A stretch of 64,000 nucleotides of DNA from assembly GCA_002104985.1 (NCBI GenBank), contig MCGO01000047.1:186001-250000 (forward strand), read 5' to 3'. Positions 22,286-34,380 of the stretch are shown piece by piece (position 1 is the stretch's first letter; each line of letters begins with the position of its first letter). The position numbers and the translations under genes are program-made. A model generated the notes under the pieces. It saw only the letters and a list, made by a program, of their open reading frames with translations. It ran no database searches and was not told where the DNA came from. This DNA is from Rhizoclosmatium globosum. Taxonomy: Eukaryota; Chytridiomycota; Chytridiomycetes; Chytridiales; Chytriomycetaceae.

Positions 22286-23485
22286 ATGTCAACCTTTATC
22301 ATCAAACCCATCGCTGCCGCGGAAACAATGGCAAGTTCCTTTGAAACTGTGAACTTAATCTGACATCTCCTCCAGCCCGTTCAGGATCCTTTCCTTTACG
22401 CAGTCTACCACAAAGATGTGTATCCTGCTGGCGATTCCAAGATGCAAGCACCCAAGAACAACCTCAAATACCGAATGTATCACGGCGATCGTATCCCTGG
22501 TTTCCCGCAACATCCGCACAGAGGCTTTGAAACCATCACTTGTACTCTGGAGGGAACAATAGACCATAGCGACTCACTTGGCGGCTGTGGAAGGTGACAG
22601 AAGCTGCAAATTACACGACATGAAGCTAATATAAGGTTATTAAGATACGGGAATGGTGATTTGCAGTGGATGACGGCTGGAAAGGGCATTCTGTATGGCG
22701 AGATGTTTCCGCTGTTGCATCCCAACAAGGAAAACAGATCTCGATACTTTCAGTTATGGCTCAACTTGCCGTCTCGAAAGAAAATGGTGAAGCCTAATCA
22801 AGGTTTGTTTGTTTGAGTCTTGTTTTCAACAAATCCTCATATAAGAACAGTTATGCACTGGTCGGAAAACATTACTCGATTTACTACCGAAGATGCGAAT
22901 GTATCTGTAACAGTATTTGCTGGAAGTCTACTCGGGCATTCAGCGCTACCGCCAGCTAAAGACAGTTTCGCCAAGATTCCAGGAAGCGATGTAAATATTT
23001 GGCATATTACAATGAAAGCAGGATCAACGTTTACGCTTCCACCAAGTGCGGAAAACTCTATGCGAAGTCTGTACTTTGTTGAAGGCTCTGGGTTAACGCT
23101 GGACGAAAACACGCATGTAATCCCAGAAAGCAGTGTCGTAGAATTCAAAGACTCTTCGGCAAAGGAAACGATTCTATCTAATACAAGCATGAAGAATATT
23201 GAAGTTTTGGTTCTTCAAGGGAAACCAATTGGCGAACCAGTTGTTATCGAAGGTCCGTTTGTGATGAATACGAAAGAAGAGGTAGCTCAAGCGCTGCGAG
23301 ACTATCAAAAGACTCGATTTGGTGGCTGGCCTTGGCCTGAAGAAGCGATGGTATTTCCGCGTGAAAAAGGAAGGTTTCTTTCTGTGAAGGGGAAAGAAGA
23401 AGAGGTCCCACCGTCGGTAATATCTGATGCGGTTACTTCAATAGAAAATGAGAAAGAAAAGAAAAGGAGGCAAAGAGAGCATTAG
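22286..23485 (+). CDS. Pirin paralogue with altered metal ligand
   Basis: Second pirin, with introns at about 22330-22375, 22594-22642 and 22804-22849. It starts [15 protein letters not shown]. The histidine pair is conserved ([18 protein letters not shown]), but the third ligand is changed: the codons at about 22687-22710 read GILYGEMF where the other copy and characterised pirins have GILHxE. The glutamate is kept. The C-terminal cupin is complete ([27 protein letters not shown]). The tail ends in a charged [11 protein letters not shown]. Divergence and intron content differ from the intronless copy at 13438-14472, so one copy may be retroposed. Metal binding may be weakened. Confidence 0.93.
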
Positions 23486-23544
23486 GAACGAACTTTAAGG
23501 TGACGTTTGACTATTTATTTTAAAGGAAAGTAAATAATAAATTC

Positions 23545-25490
23545 GAGAAAAAAATTGTGTCCACTGTAAATGTTTAAATATCAACGATAGTTTCTCGGTA
23601 ATGTTAATATATTTGGAAGGGCTGACGGTGTGTTTGGCAAGGGTTGGGCGTGTGGTTCCCATTTGATGGGGGCCATGGGTTCGAATCCCCCCAGTAAAGC
23701 CTCCCTTATGAAAAGGCCTGGACGGTAGGAGCCCGATTATAACGCTGTATCATTAACCAGATTGATCTGGTCATGGTCGAGGCTACATACATTTTTTACA
23801 CATGAAACTCCTTGCAATCTGCGTTTTAGATTCACCAGATTTCTCTATCATTATGCAAGATCGTATGCGCAAATTCAAAGCATTTAAGGCTAAAGAAGAA
23901 AGAAGACTACTTAGCTATTATTTGAGTAAGTTAGTAAATTTGAGAAAAAAATTGTGTCCACTGTAAATGTTTAAATATCAACGATAGTTTCTCGGTAATG
24001 TTAATATATTTGGAAGGGCTGACGGTGTGTTTGGCAAGGGTTGGGCGTGTGGTTCCCATTTGATGGGGGCCATGGGTTCGAATCCCCCCAGTAAAGCCTC
24101 CCTTATGAAAAGGCCTGGACGGTAGGAGCCCGATTATAACGCTGTATCATTAACCAGATTGATCTGGTCATGGTCGAGGCTACATACATTTTTTACACAT
24201 GAAACTCCTTGCAATCTGCGTTTTAGATTCACCAGATTTCTCTATCATTATGCAAGATCGTATGCGCAAATTCAAAGCATTTAAGGCTAAAGAAGAAAGA
24301 AGACTACTTAGCTATTATTTGAGTAAGTTAGTAAATTTGAGAAAAAAATTGTGTCCACTGTAAATGTTTAAATATCAACGATAGTTTCTCGGTAATGTTA
24401 ATATATTTGGAAGGGCTGACGGTGTGTTTGGTAAGGGTCGGGCGTGGTACCCATTTGATGGGGGCCATGGGTTCGAATCCCCCCAGTAAAGCCTCCCTTA
24501 TGAAAAGGCCTGGACGGTAGGAGCCCGATTATGACCATGTATCATTAACCAGATTGATCTTGTCATGATCGAGGCTACATACATTTTTTACACATGAAAC
24601 TCCTTGCAATCTGCGTTTCAGATTCACCAGATTTCTCTATCATTATGCAAGATCGTATGCCCAAATTCAAAGCATTTAAGGCTAAAGAAGAAAGAAGACT
24701 ACTTAGCTATTATTTGAGTAAGTTAGTAAATTTGAGAAAAAAATTGTGTCCACTGTAAATGTTTAAATATCAACGATAGTTTCTCGGTAATGTTAATATA
24801 TTTGGAAGGGCTGACGGTGTGTTTGGTAAGGGTCGGGCGTGGTACCCATTTGATGGGGGCCATGGGTTCGAATCCCCCCAGTAAAGCCTCCCTTATGAAA
24901 AGGCCTGGACGGTAGGAGCCCGATTATGACCATGTATCATTAACCAGATTGATCTTGTCATGATCGAGGCTACATACATTTTTTACACATGAAACTCCTT
25001 GCAATCTGCGTTTCAGATTCACCAGATTTCTCTATCATTATGCAAGATCGTATGCCCAAATTCAAAGCATTTAAGGCTAAAGAAGAAAGAAGACTACTTA
25101 GCTATTATTTGAGTAAGTTAGTAAATTTGAGAAAAAAATTGTGTCCACTGTAAATGTTTAAATATCAACGATAGTTTCTCGGTAATGTTAATATATTTGG
25201 AAGGGCTGACGGTGTGTTTGGTAAGGGTCGGGCGTGGTACCCATTTGATGGGGGCCATGGGTTCGAATCCCCCCAGTAAAGCCTCCCTTATGAAAAGGCC
25301 TGGACGGTAGGAGCCCGATTATGACCATGTATCATTAACCAGATTGATCTTGTCATGATCGAGGCTACATACATTTTTTACACATGAAACTCCTTGCAAT
25401 CTGCGTTTCAGATTCACCAGATTTCTCTATCATTATGCAAATTCAAAGCATTTAAGACGAAAGTAGATGAAATAAGATTACTTAGCTATA
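23545..25490. repeat. Five tandem ~396-bp units with tRNA-like pol III promoter boxes (SINE-like)
   Basis: Units start at 23545, 23942, 24339, 24734 and 25129 (periods 397, 397, 395, 395). The last unit is cut short and diverges after about 25440. Each unit begins GAGAAAAAAATTGTGTCC. Each contains an A-box-like TTGGCAAGGGTTGG (23634-23647 in unit 1) and, about 30 bp on, a B-box GGGTTCGAATCCCC (23677-23690), as in tRNA-derived SINEs. Between them CCCATTTGATGGG can form a small hairpin. Downstream, CCAGATTGATCTGG forms another hairpin in units 1-2. Units 1-2 are one subtype (GGCAAGGGTT, GCGTGTGGTTCCC) and units 3-5 another (GGTAAGGGTC, GCGTGGTACCC). No open frame is encoded. Confidence 0.93.
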
Positions 25491-25751
25491 TTTGATGTTG
25501 TTGCTTTAACAGCTGGACCGTGAATAAAGAAAGAAAAAATGCAGAACAAATAAGAATTATCCAACAATTATTCCATCATCAAAAGTCGAAAGCTACTCTT
25601 GTGTGAAGTTGTGTCTAAATAACTGCCCAAGACGCGAAAAGAGAAACCGTGTCTGTGATTTCGTTTGCTGCAGCCACCAGTTTGAGGTTCGACGACCCAC
25701 CATTAAAATGGAAGTGTTCACCAACCAAAGCACAACAAAAAGTACCTTCAA

Positions 25752-26666
25752 ATGGCATCGCAATCAAACGACCGCGGAATCTGGCAGGACATGTCGCACC
25801 TTCAACGCTTTGGTGCTGAAGTTGCTGTTGTTGGTGCTGGATACTTGGCCTACGATCGTATGTCTTCCGTCCACTAGCCATTAAAGGATCAAGCTGATCA
25901 TGTATACCCTTCAATAGAATGGCGAAAGCACAACAACAAACAACACTCTGCCCAAAGCGAGAACGAATACAAACAGTACACGGCCACTTTCAACCAGAGC
26001 CAGGCTGCTCCCTGGCTGCAACCTGGCGGTGGTGTCCAACAGCAGCAATATCCACAGCAAGGATACCAACAGCAAGGTTACCAACAACAACAGCAGGGTC
26101 AAGGCTACAATCAAGGTTACAACCAGCAGCAGCAACCCGTTGGACCACCACCAAATATTCAAGGTCAACTGCCTCCAGGCTGGGAAATCAAATATTCGAC
26201 ACAATACCAAACAAACTTCTACGTAAGTTTTGTTCAACGTGTCTCCTTTCCCCGGATCATTAACGTTATCGCGTAATAGCACAACATCCAAACAGGTGAA
26301 AACACGTGGACCTTCCCAACAGCCTCCACCGCGTCGTCCCAGCCACAAGGCCCTCCGCCTGGTTACAATGCCCCTCAAGTCCAGGTTCCACAAGGTCCGC
26401 CACCGCAACAGAACTGGCAGCAGCCTCAAGGGCAGGGACAGTACCAGGTCCCACCAGCTATTCAAAACCTACAACCACAGCAACAGCAGCAGCAAGGTGG
26501 ACTTGTGGGTACTTGGCAGAACATGAGTCACTTGCAGCGATTCGGTACGGAAGTTGCTGTCGCGGGTGCTGGTTATCTTGCGTATGAAGCTTGGCTGAAG
26601 CATTCTGGCAAACAACATTCTCGTGAGGCGGAGGCACAGTACCAAAACTATACCCGAGGAATTTGA
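25752..26666 (+). CDS. WW-domain protein with duplicated flanking domain
   Basis: Three exons: 25752 to about 25855, about 25918-26222 and about 26282-26666. The N-terminus reads MASQSNDRGIWQDMSHLQRF then GAEVAVVGAGYLAYDQW. The C-terminus repeats it as GTWQNMSHLQRF and GTEVAVAGAGYLAYEAW, followed in both by KQHS and Y..YT. Between the copies lies a Gln/Tyr/Pro-rich linker and one WW domain, LPPGWEIKYSTQYQTNFYHN...WTFP, with both signature tryptophans and the final proline. The repeated segment's GxGYLAYE core resembles short glycine-zipper helices of CipC/DUF3759-like stress proteins, but this is only a visual impression. The WW domain suggests binding of proline-rich partners. Confidence 0.75.
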
Positions 26667-26863
26667 TTTTCCTTTTGAAGTCCATATCTTTTATTTTGCG
26701 GGGGGTTTGCGATTGCCTGAAGAATGTATTGAATAACATCCATTGATACTGCATTACTCATTTTTCGATATCAAAGGTATATATATTGAAAGCGATATGA
26801 AAAAAAAGGTATAAGAACTCTGACATTGTTGGAGCACAACAAAACAGACAAGCATGATGCACT

Positions 26864-29800
26864 TCAACAAGAATTCGACAATACATCCGCCAACAACTCA
26901 GCCCTATCCCTCGCCAACTGCGCCTCAAACTTGGAGCTCGGAACAGTTTCCATTCTCAACACCTCTTCAAACTCTTGGATCTTTGTTCCCTGACGATGCA
27001 AGTCCAAGTAATGACCCACGTATTTCTACAAACATCCCATAAATCAGCGACCAAGACACATTCAATACAAAAAAATCTCACCTCAACACTCTTCTTATAC
27101 GCCAATTCACGTTCCTCAGCACTTGGGATCTGTCGCATCATATATTCTCTCTCCCGCGGCGTCAACTGGGTTTCAGACGCGGCGCGTTCGTCTTTTTGCT
27201 TTTTGAGGTCGAGTTGTGCTTTCTGTTCTCGGTTGCGTTCTGCTTCCATCTGTTTTTGGTATTTGGTCAGCGATTTTGTGATGAGAAAGAAGGTTGCGAA
27301 AAAGTTTTGACGTACCTTGATTTTCTTGAGACGCTCTTCCTCCTTCTTTGCGCGTGTGGCGACTTCATCAGCGTATCCAAGAACGTCGAGGGGTTTCGGT
27401 GCGGGAGGTGGTGGTGCTACGGACGAAGCAGTTTTACGAAGCGGGGCTGTGGATTGTGTTGGTGGAATGCTCTTTGGGTCTGCTTTTTTGAACTGTATTG
27501 GGGTCAGTCAATGAGAGATGCAGTGGGTGCAGGAATTTTACCTTCAAATCCTTGAGCTCCGGGCGACGTGTTGTGAGTTCGGGTGTTGACGAAGATGGAG
27601 CCGCAGTGGTAGCAGCTTTTGTTGGCATGGTTTTCGAACGTGCCATGGATGCAGCGGGTTGAGCAGAAACAGGTTTCGTCACCTAACATATTCTTAAATT
27701 CTAAAATCCCACAAAAATCAAACAACTTACAGTAACAGGAACAGGTGGAGCAACGACAACGGGAGGTGGTGCAGGTGGAGTTACGGTCACGGGTGCGGAT
27801 GCTGGAGGAACAAAGATATCATCATCGTCCTCGGGCCCCAAGACTTCTGCTCCTCCAACAAACACAGAATCACTGTCGCTATCACTAGCTGCAGCAGCAG
27901 CGCTGGAATTACTTCCACTGCTGGAACTAGACCCGCTCGAACCTTGGAAAAACAGAAAGTTAGAACACACCGTACGTCATATGAGGAAAGCGGATGAAAA
28001 GGAGGAAAGGAGAAAGCAAGATATGGATCGCAAAAGACAAAAGCAGAGAGAGAGAGATAGTTGTCCCTTTATTTTTTGTAAGCCAAGCCCGAGATAATTA
28101 AGGAGATGGCTTAATGGACTCGAGAAAGGTTTCAAAAAAAGAAGGGACAACGTTTCTCAAGCGTCTGCCTTTTCTTTTTCGCGCCACCCTCTCCGAGTCC
28201 CTTGGACCTCCATAATATCACGCATCCAACCCCCCGTATTTCCTCACAATCAAATCCATCCAGAAACAAAAAACCCCAAAACCATCATAAAAATAAAAGT
28301 GGACGGTGTGAGAAGGGTGGGAGGGAACAGAAACAGCATCGCCCAACAAAAAAAAATAGAACCCACATCATCTCCAAACAACACCCATCAACAAACCAAA
28401 AACCCCTCCAAGAAAAATCCAAATAAACAATAGCCATGTACACGGGTAGGAGAACACAAGAAAAAACAAAACAAAACTACGCTACATAAAAGTGGTGTGA
28501 TTGCAGAAAGGGGGGGAGGAAAGGATTTTAATCACTACCAGAATCAGAATCCGACCCAGAGTCGTCGCTATCTGACGACGATGCGTTTCCATTCGCAGTT
28601 GAAAGGCTCTTGGGGGCAGAGACGGGTGGAGGCGCAGATGTCACGGGCCGGCCGGTTGCTGCGTTGATTACGAAATGGTACAATCGGGAGAGTGTGACTT
28701 TGTCGAGTGAGTCAATGTCGAGTTCGATTTCGTCTTGGCCTGCTGCTTGCTATAAGAGTCAAACAGTGGGTTAGTGAATGCTATTCGAGAGTCAGGAAAA
28801 TATACATACAGAGTCAAGACTTGGCATTCCGTTTCGAATGATTTGGTAGACGCCTTCCAACTTGTCCGGAGAGAGAAGTTCTATTTTTTCTGAGAGTTCC
28901 TTCTTCTGTTGGTATGAGATGTCGCGGACAGCTGGTGCAGCTGGTGGACGAGATGAGCGGTGGGATGAGCTTGACGACTTCTTCTTTTTTTTTGAAGGCG
29001 CTGATGAGGATGTTGTAGAGAGAGATGGGTGCGAGGAGAGGAGGGATGAGGAAGAAGCTGCACCAGCAATGGCGGCTGTGAGCGCTTGTTGCTGAAGAAG
29101 GGCGTGCATCTTGTGTTTCTTGTGCTTGTCCTTCTTTTTGGTTCCCTTGTGGGCAGCAAGCTTTGTCACTTCTTGCATGAGTTTCAACAAGTTTTCTTGC
29201 ATCTTGTTCAAGTCCTCTTGCTCCTCCTCACTGCTCGAACTGTCACTGTCTTCTGGAACAGGCACATTTCCATATCCCCGTCCAAGGGCAGAGGCGCTGC
29301 TTCCTCCAGAACTCTTGACAATCGGCCTCTCCCTCCACTTCAAATCAAACACCTGCTCCAACTTCCTTCCCATTTCATAAACGTCACTGCCAACTGCATT
29401 GAAGGTATAACAGTTTCGGAAGACTAGCCGTGAATCAGCTTCGAATTCACTACCGTTCGTGTAGTGACCCTGATCCAGCCGCTTCAGGATAGTTCCAAAG
29501 TCCATAGGATGTTTGATAATGTGTGGGTAGGTAGGAATTTGAAGAGCGACCCAGTCGACGGGGGTGAGGAAGGGATATGCAAAGGTGTAGTACTTTGGTT
29601 TCATGAGTTCTCGCACAAGTTGGGCGGCGAATTTCAGGTCCGATAATGCTTGCTTTGAAAATGGTTTTCGTGTGGGAGAGACACCTTGTAAGTCCATGGA
29701 ATTGATGCGAGGTGGTGGTTGCACGTCTCGCTTCGGTCGCTCAATAGGGGCTGGCGCTGCGTAATGACCATGGCTCGCAGATGACGATGGTCGCTTCACT

Positions 29801-31167
29801 TCCAAGTGTTGCTATGATGATTATTTAGTTACAATCTTCGAACAAGCAAATTCGTCCATATGCTATAAGTTGATTGAGTGCTAGAATTCGTTCGTTCGCA
29901 TTTCCCCGTTTCCTACAGCTCCGCTTGCTCAGATTTGCTCAAAGGTAAATACATACCGGCATCTTAGCAACCAACTCCTTCTCAAAATACCTCCATAGAT
30001 TGGTAGCAATCCCACCGACAGCACTCTCCTTCCCATTAAACAACCAACAATTCTGAATCATCAACAACAGGTCATCCACACACTCTGTTGCGACCCTGTA
30101 CACGCCCGTATCCAGTTTCTTTTGAATGGTGGAGAGGTCCATAGGCCGTTTCACGAAATGAAAGTAGGTTGGGATACCGAGTTTGACGGGGTCGACTGGC
30201 TGCAGAAAGAGAAGGGCGTCTTTAAGGCGTTTTGCTCTGGCGATTACTTGGCGGCAGTGTTTCAGTTGATGTTTGTCGAGAGGGGTTGAGACGTAAGATG
30301 GATCGAGTTTTGTGGATGGTTCTTCTGCAGCAGGTTGAGGTTCTGGGGCTGCGGGTGGTGCAGGCGCTACTTCAGACTGATGCTATTTATTATTTATTAG
30401 TACCGTTAGGAAATCTTTCCTCTGACTCAGAAATCCGCTCAAAGAAAAGTCGCCACCGCTCACTATTCCACTATCCTGAAGGTAGCAATGTTCGCTCGTG
30501 CTCTCATAATAATTCGCTTTGCGAGTCGCCTCATTCTTACTCCTCCCTCAGTCACAATCTCACTCGTAGATCAACATACCGAAGACGACTGAGGAATAGG
30601 CTGAGAAGGAGGAATAAACTGCTGAGACGTCGAAGAAGACTCAGGAAGCGGTTGGAGAGGAGGCTGCAGGAGCTCCGGTTTGACAGCATCAAAATCATCG
30701 TCATCATCGTCATCATGATCGTTTTGGTGGGTGTGAGCAAAGTCCTGGGGGAGGAGGGTGTTTAGAGACAGTCACTCAGGCCCAACAAACAGAGTACACA
30801 CATCATCCTGGGTAGTAGAGACTGGCGGAGTGTCAATTTGCGGAATGTGATGTTCGGGCTTTGTTTGAGGGACTGAGGAAGAGGAAGCATCGAGGTCGTC
30901 CGTGTCGTTTGCAGCATCGATATCGTCGTCGTTATTGTCAAGACGTTGTCGTTTGAGCGAGTGCGAATCGATGTCTGAGCTTTGAAGGTGTTGGTTGAAT
31001 CTGGATTGGATGTGATCATTTTAGTGTTGAGTTAAGTTAAGGTTAACCAAACAGACAGACACCGACCCGCCATCAGAGAGATGTGAATGTGAAGTTGGTT
31101 GGATGAGTCCGTCTGCTCCAAGTCCCTCAAACACTTCTTCAGTGTCACTGTCGATGCTGCGCTTCAT
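26864..31167 (-). CDS. BDF1: BET family double-bromodomain protein
   Basis: Acetyl-histone reader of the BRD2/3/4-Bdf1 family. Start MKRSIDSDTEEVFEGLG at 31167. Bromodomain 1 spans about 29950-30270 (LGIPTYFHFVKRPMDLSTIQ; acetyl-lysine Asn in NCWLFNG). Bromodomain 2 is at 29300-29640 (LQIPTYPHIIKHPMDFGTIL; NCYTFNA). A Lys/Ser-rich linker precedes the NET domain (KKELSEKIELLSPDKLEGVY; QDEIELDIDSLDKVTLSRLY). At 28535 two endings are possible. Reading on gives SGSD and stop at 28529. A GTAGTG donor joined to an acceptor at 27957 continues in frame into a Ser-rich, proline-rich, then basic coiled C-terminal region ending LLADVLSNSC at 26864. The long form resembles BRD4-type architecture. Confidence 0.9.
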
Positions 31168-31198
31168 TGCCGTGTGTGCTTTGTAGTGTCTGTGTACT

Positions 31199-31200
31199 GC

Positions 31201-31239
<39 letters not shown>

Positions 31240-31241
31240 CA
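31199..31241. repeat. (TAG)n microsatellite
   Basis: About fourteen uninterrupted TAG triplets just upstream of the BET start codon, in its 5' leader. Read on the minus strand they form a CTA run that is open but lies before the MKRSID start. Confidence 0.95.
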
Positions 31242-32355
31242 ACTAGGTATCAACTAGGCAGCTAGACAGGCAGGTAGGTGGTGGGTAGCCCTGAGTTCAG
31301 TGTGTCCGAAAAGGGGGAGCCAGATTCAGGAAGGGGCAGTCCAAACTAATAAAAAAAGCGAAGAAAGCAACACAACGCTTTTCAAGGAAAGAAAAAATGT
31401 GCCTTCCCGAATTTAAAGGGTTTCCCTTCCGTGAAAATTTTCACTTTCTCTTCAGCTTCCACCAGCTTCAGAGCGTTGTTGTGAGGGATTAGGAGGGTGG
31501 ATGGTGTAATAAAGTACTGTTTATTGGTGGGAAGTGGTGGGGGTTGTGTGGTGTCCTAGGAGAGAGCTAGGAGAGAGCTAGGAGGGTGTGTCTTGGTTCC
31601 TGCTGGTCGACTGCGCACGCTGTAGCTCATCGTGTCTGCTTCGTACTACCTTCCTGCTTAGTGTTCTGCACTCGGAAGAGCCTGTACTCCAAGGATATCA
31701 CAGAGCTGCTCCTTCTAAGGCCTCCGATCCAAGTGCTGAATCGGCTGTGACGTCATCGACTGTCCCTTCCCTCGGAGAATTAACCCTTCCTCCTCATTTC
31801 AAATCACCCATCGCTTCCCACTCCCGCGCAATGCTCCAGATTCATAATAAAACAAGTGTGTGAATGGAAGGAGGGAAAGGGCGAGCGTTTCAGGTGCCAT
31901 GACAACAGTAGAAGGGCCTGGCACGCTGAGCCACAAACCAAACTCCACGTGGATTAAAAAAATGTAAATAAAGGGAAGAGAGGAAAGGAAGAGACAATTG
32001 CAGTGACAATTATGTAAACGATACGCGATTCGTAAATCAATCAAAACTGTTGTTTCCGTCTTGGCGTTTTCACCCACCTCGTTTCCTTCTGAATACTGCT
32101 TTTCAGTTGTTACGGCTCAGCTCATCATTATTGAACTCAAATCTGCGGTAAATACGGTTAAATCCCTTCCACAGAATAAATGATTTAGTCCAAACCATCT
32201 TTTTATTTCTAATTAATCCGGACACTATAAACCATAGTGACATCGTTTTCCACAAACAACTTCGAATAAAACCGATACTTCTTGAAAGCAGTAAACTAAA
32301 GGATCGATGGACCTTCAGAAAGTGAGCCAAGCATTCCCAACAATTCATCAAAGAA
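31242..32355. other. Intergenic region between divergent BET and RasGEF genes
   Basis: About 1.1 kb upstream of both genes. It contains a short GGAGAGAGCTA repeat at 31559-31582 and no convincing coding frame. An upstream exon of the RasGEF gene could lie here, because the first recognised RasGEF exon starts abruptly within the N-terminal domain. Confidence 0.5.
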
Positions 32356-34044
32356 ATGATATTTTCCACCGCGCTGCTTTCCGTATGGCCCAAATACGCA
32401 ACTGCCTCAGACTTTCTCGGGGTTCTTCTTGATCTGTTTGATGAATTTGAGACGCCGGGACAAGTGCATCCAATCCAGCTGAGGTATTCAATCCCATCCC
32501 TAGTAGCAAGTACCCTAGTAGCCCTAAGTACCTTCCCAGAATCGCAATCCTTGTCTCCACTTGGACATCAACATCATTTGACCGTGACTTCCGATGCAAC
32601 AAACCCGCTTTAACGCTGCTCAAAGTCTTCCACTCAACCTTGGTCCTTCTCACAAGTTCAACCAACTCAAATGCCACCCACGCAACGTCCCTTGTCCGAT
32701 ACACAAACTTAATCGGAGATAAGCTGTTTCCAAGGCTCTCGGAACCACCACTGAAACATCGTCAAGAATACAATTCAACTCTTGTCGATTCGGAAATCAG
32801 TTTGAGTGGCTCTCCTCTCGGCTTTTACATATGCTGACTCACTCTGTAAAATATATCAGCACCGACGATATTCCAAACCATCCGCCCGAAATCGCAGTCT
32901 TGGTGTGAAGCATTCCTTGCAATCGATTCCGCTAGCATTGCTGCTCAACTGACGTACCTTGAATCACGCATCTTTTGTGCAATTGATGTAAGCTACGTGG
33001 TCCCATCGCATGCTCTAACACCTCGCTGAAAGCCGTATGACCTATTTGTCAACGCTGGTTCGTGTAAATGGGACAAAGTGGGCATGGAATCGCGGCGAGA
33101 TGTGTTGTCGACTGTGGACACAAGTGTTGGACATTTTAATTTCGTATCTGCGTGGTGAGGTCAAACGAATCAAAAGTGTTTTGTTGCGATAACAAATCAA
33201 CAAACAGGGTGATTACACGCGTCTTGATGGGTCGGAAACCCAAATCACGCGCGAAAATGATTCACAAGTTTATCCAGATAGCGTTGGTGAGAGTCCACCC
33301 ATCAACAGTTTCTTTTCAGTTTCATGCCTGACACTCATGTACTCAGGAACTCAAGTCCATCAACAACTTCAACACACTCATGTCCGTCATATCCGGCCTC
33401 ACTAGCACACCCATTGACCGCTTAAAACAAACCCAAACACTTCTCCAGCAACAACACTTATACTCTGACGGCCGTGACTCAAACCCAACACTCTTCGACG
33501 CGATCCGAGACCTCGAACGACTCATGAGTCAAGAGAAACTCTTTTCCCGATACAGAAAGGCATTAACCGACGCACCATGTCCATGCATCCCATACCTGTA
33601 CCGTACCTCCCTTTTTGACCCCGCGGGGTAATTCTAACACACACCCTTTTTCAGAGGTGTAATCACACGCGACCTGATCTACATCGAAGAAGGAAACAAA
33701 GACGTACTTTCACCAACGGGAGAAGTAAACCTCTCCAAAGCCGTCATGATTGCAGACATTGTGCTCACGATCCAGTGGTACCAAGACCGACCGCATCAGA
33801 TCCAAAGAGATCATGGAGTATTAGGAATGATTTTGGAGAGTACGGCTTTGACTACTGAGGTTTGTGTCAGATTCTTGTGTTGTATCAAATGCTGATTTCG
33901 AGGTTTTTTGGGTGTTTCCAGCAAGCCTACGCGTTGTCGTTGGAGTTGGAGCCGAGGCAAGTTGATTCTGTGGAAGTTGTGGAGAAGGTTGCGTTGGGAA
34001 AGAAGAATTCGGGGTTTCCGTTTCAAGGGAAGTTTAAGTTCTGA
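32356..34044 (+). CDS. Ras guanine-nucleotide exchange factor (CDC25 domain)
   Basis: Activates a Ras/Rap-type GTPase. Exons begin at about 32356 with a RasGEF_N-like segment (SDFLGVLLDLFDEF, GQVHPIQLR joined to AILVSTWTSTSFDRDF). Then follows the catalytic domain: WDKVGMESRRDVLSTVD, VITRVLMGRKPKSRAKMIHK, INNFNTLMSVISGLTSTPID, a CIPYL segment and GVITRDLIYIEEGNKD. The NFN.LM.I.SGL core and the D..FIEEGN motif are diagnostic. Introns lie near 32482-32534, 32860, 32990-33030, 33155-33208, 33288-33347, 33600-33654 and 33860-33920. The C-terminus is KKNSGFPFQGKFKF with stop at 34042-34044. The true start may lie upstream; no SH3 or other regulatory domain is seen. Confidence 0.87.
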
Positions 34045-34080
34045 GTTTTGATTGCTTGCTGGTGGATTAAGGAGTGTTAG

Positions 34081-34190
34081 TATTTCTGAAGTTTGCTGTG
34101 TATATTTGTTAAGCATTGAAAATATAATCTGTATCGCATTCGTTAATGATGTGTATTTGTTTTGTGTTGACGACAATTGTATTTGGATGA
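34081..34190. repeat. Direct repeat, left copy, flanking kinase gene
   Basis: About 110 bp sharing long identical blocks (for example AGCATTGAAAATATAATCTG) with 35633-35738 in the same orientation, roughly 80 percent identical by eye. The two copies bracket the coiled-coil kinase gene. Confidence 0.85.
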
Positions 34191-34380
34191 TCAGATTGGG
34201 TCCACTTCGAACAGTAGCCCATTCCTCACTGTTACACTTGAACGCGGGATATATTGTACTGTCGGAGGAGACAAATTATATGAATTTAAGTGCTGCTGCC
34301 AGAGAACTTCTGAATTGATAATTTATTTCCACAGAATAAGAGCAATTAAGTTTTTATATTCCTTTCTCGTTCATTTCAAT

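Noticed and set aside
23545..25490. CRISPR-like or satellite reading of the tandem repeats
   Set aside because: Units are ~396 bp, contiguous and without short repeats plus variable spacers, so it is not CRISPR. The pol III boxes make plain satellite less likely.
31021..31242. Poly-leucine N-terminal extension of the BET protein
   Set aside because: It comes from the TAG microsatellite read in reverse and has no ATG; MKRSIDSDTEE is the natural start.
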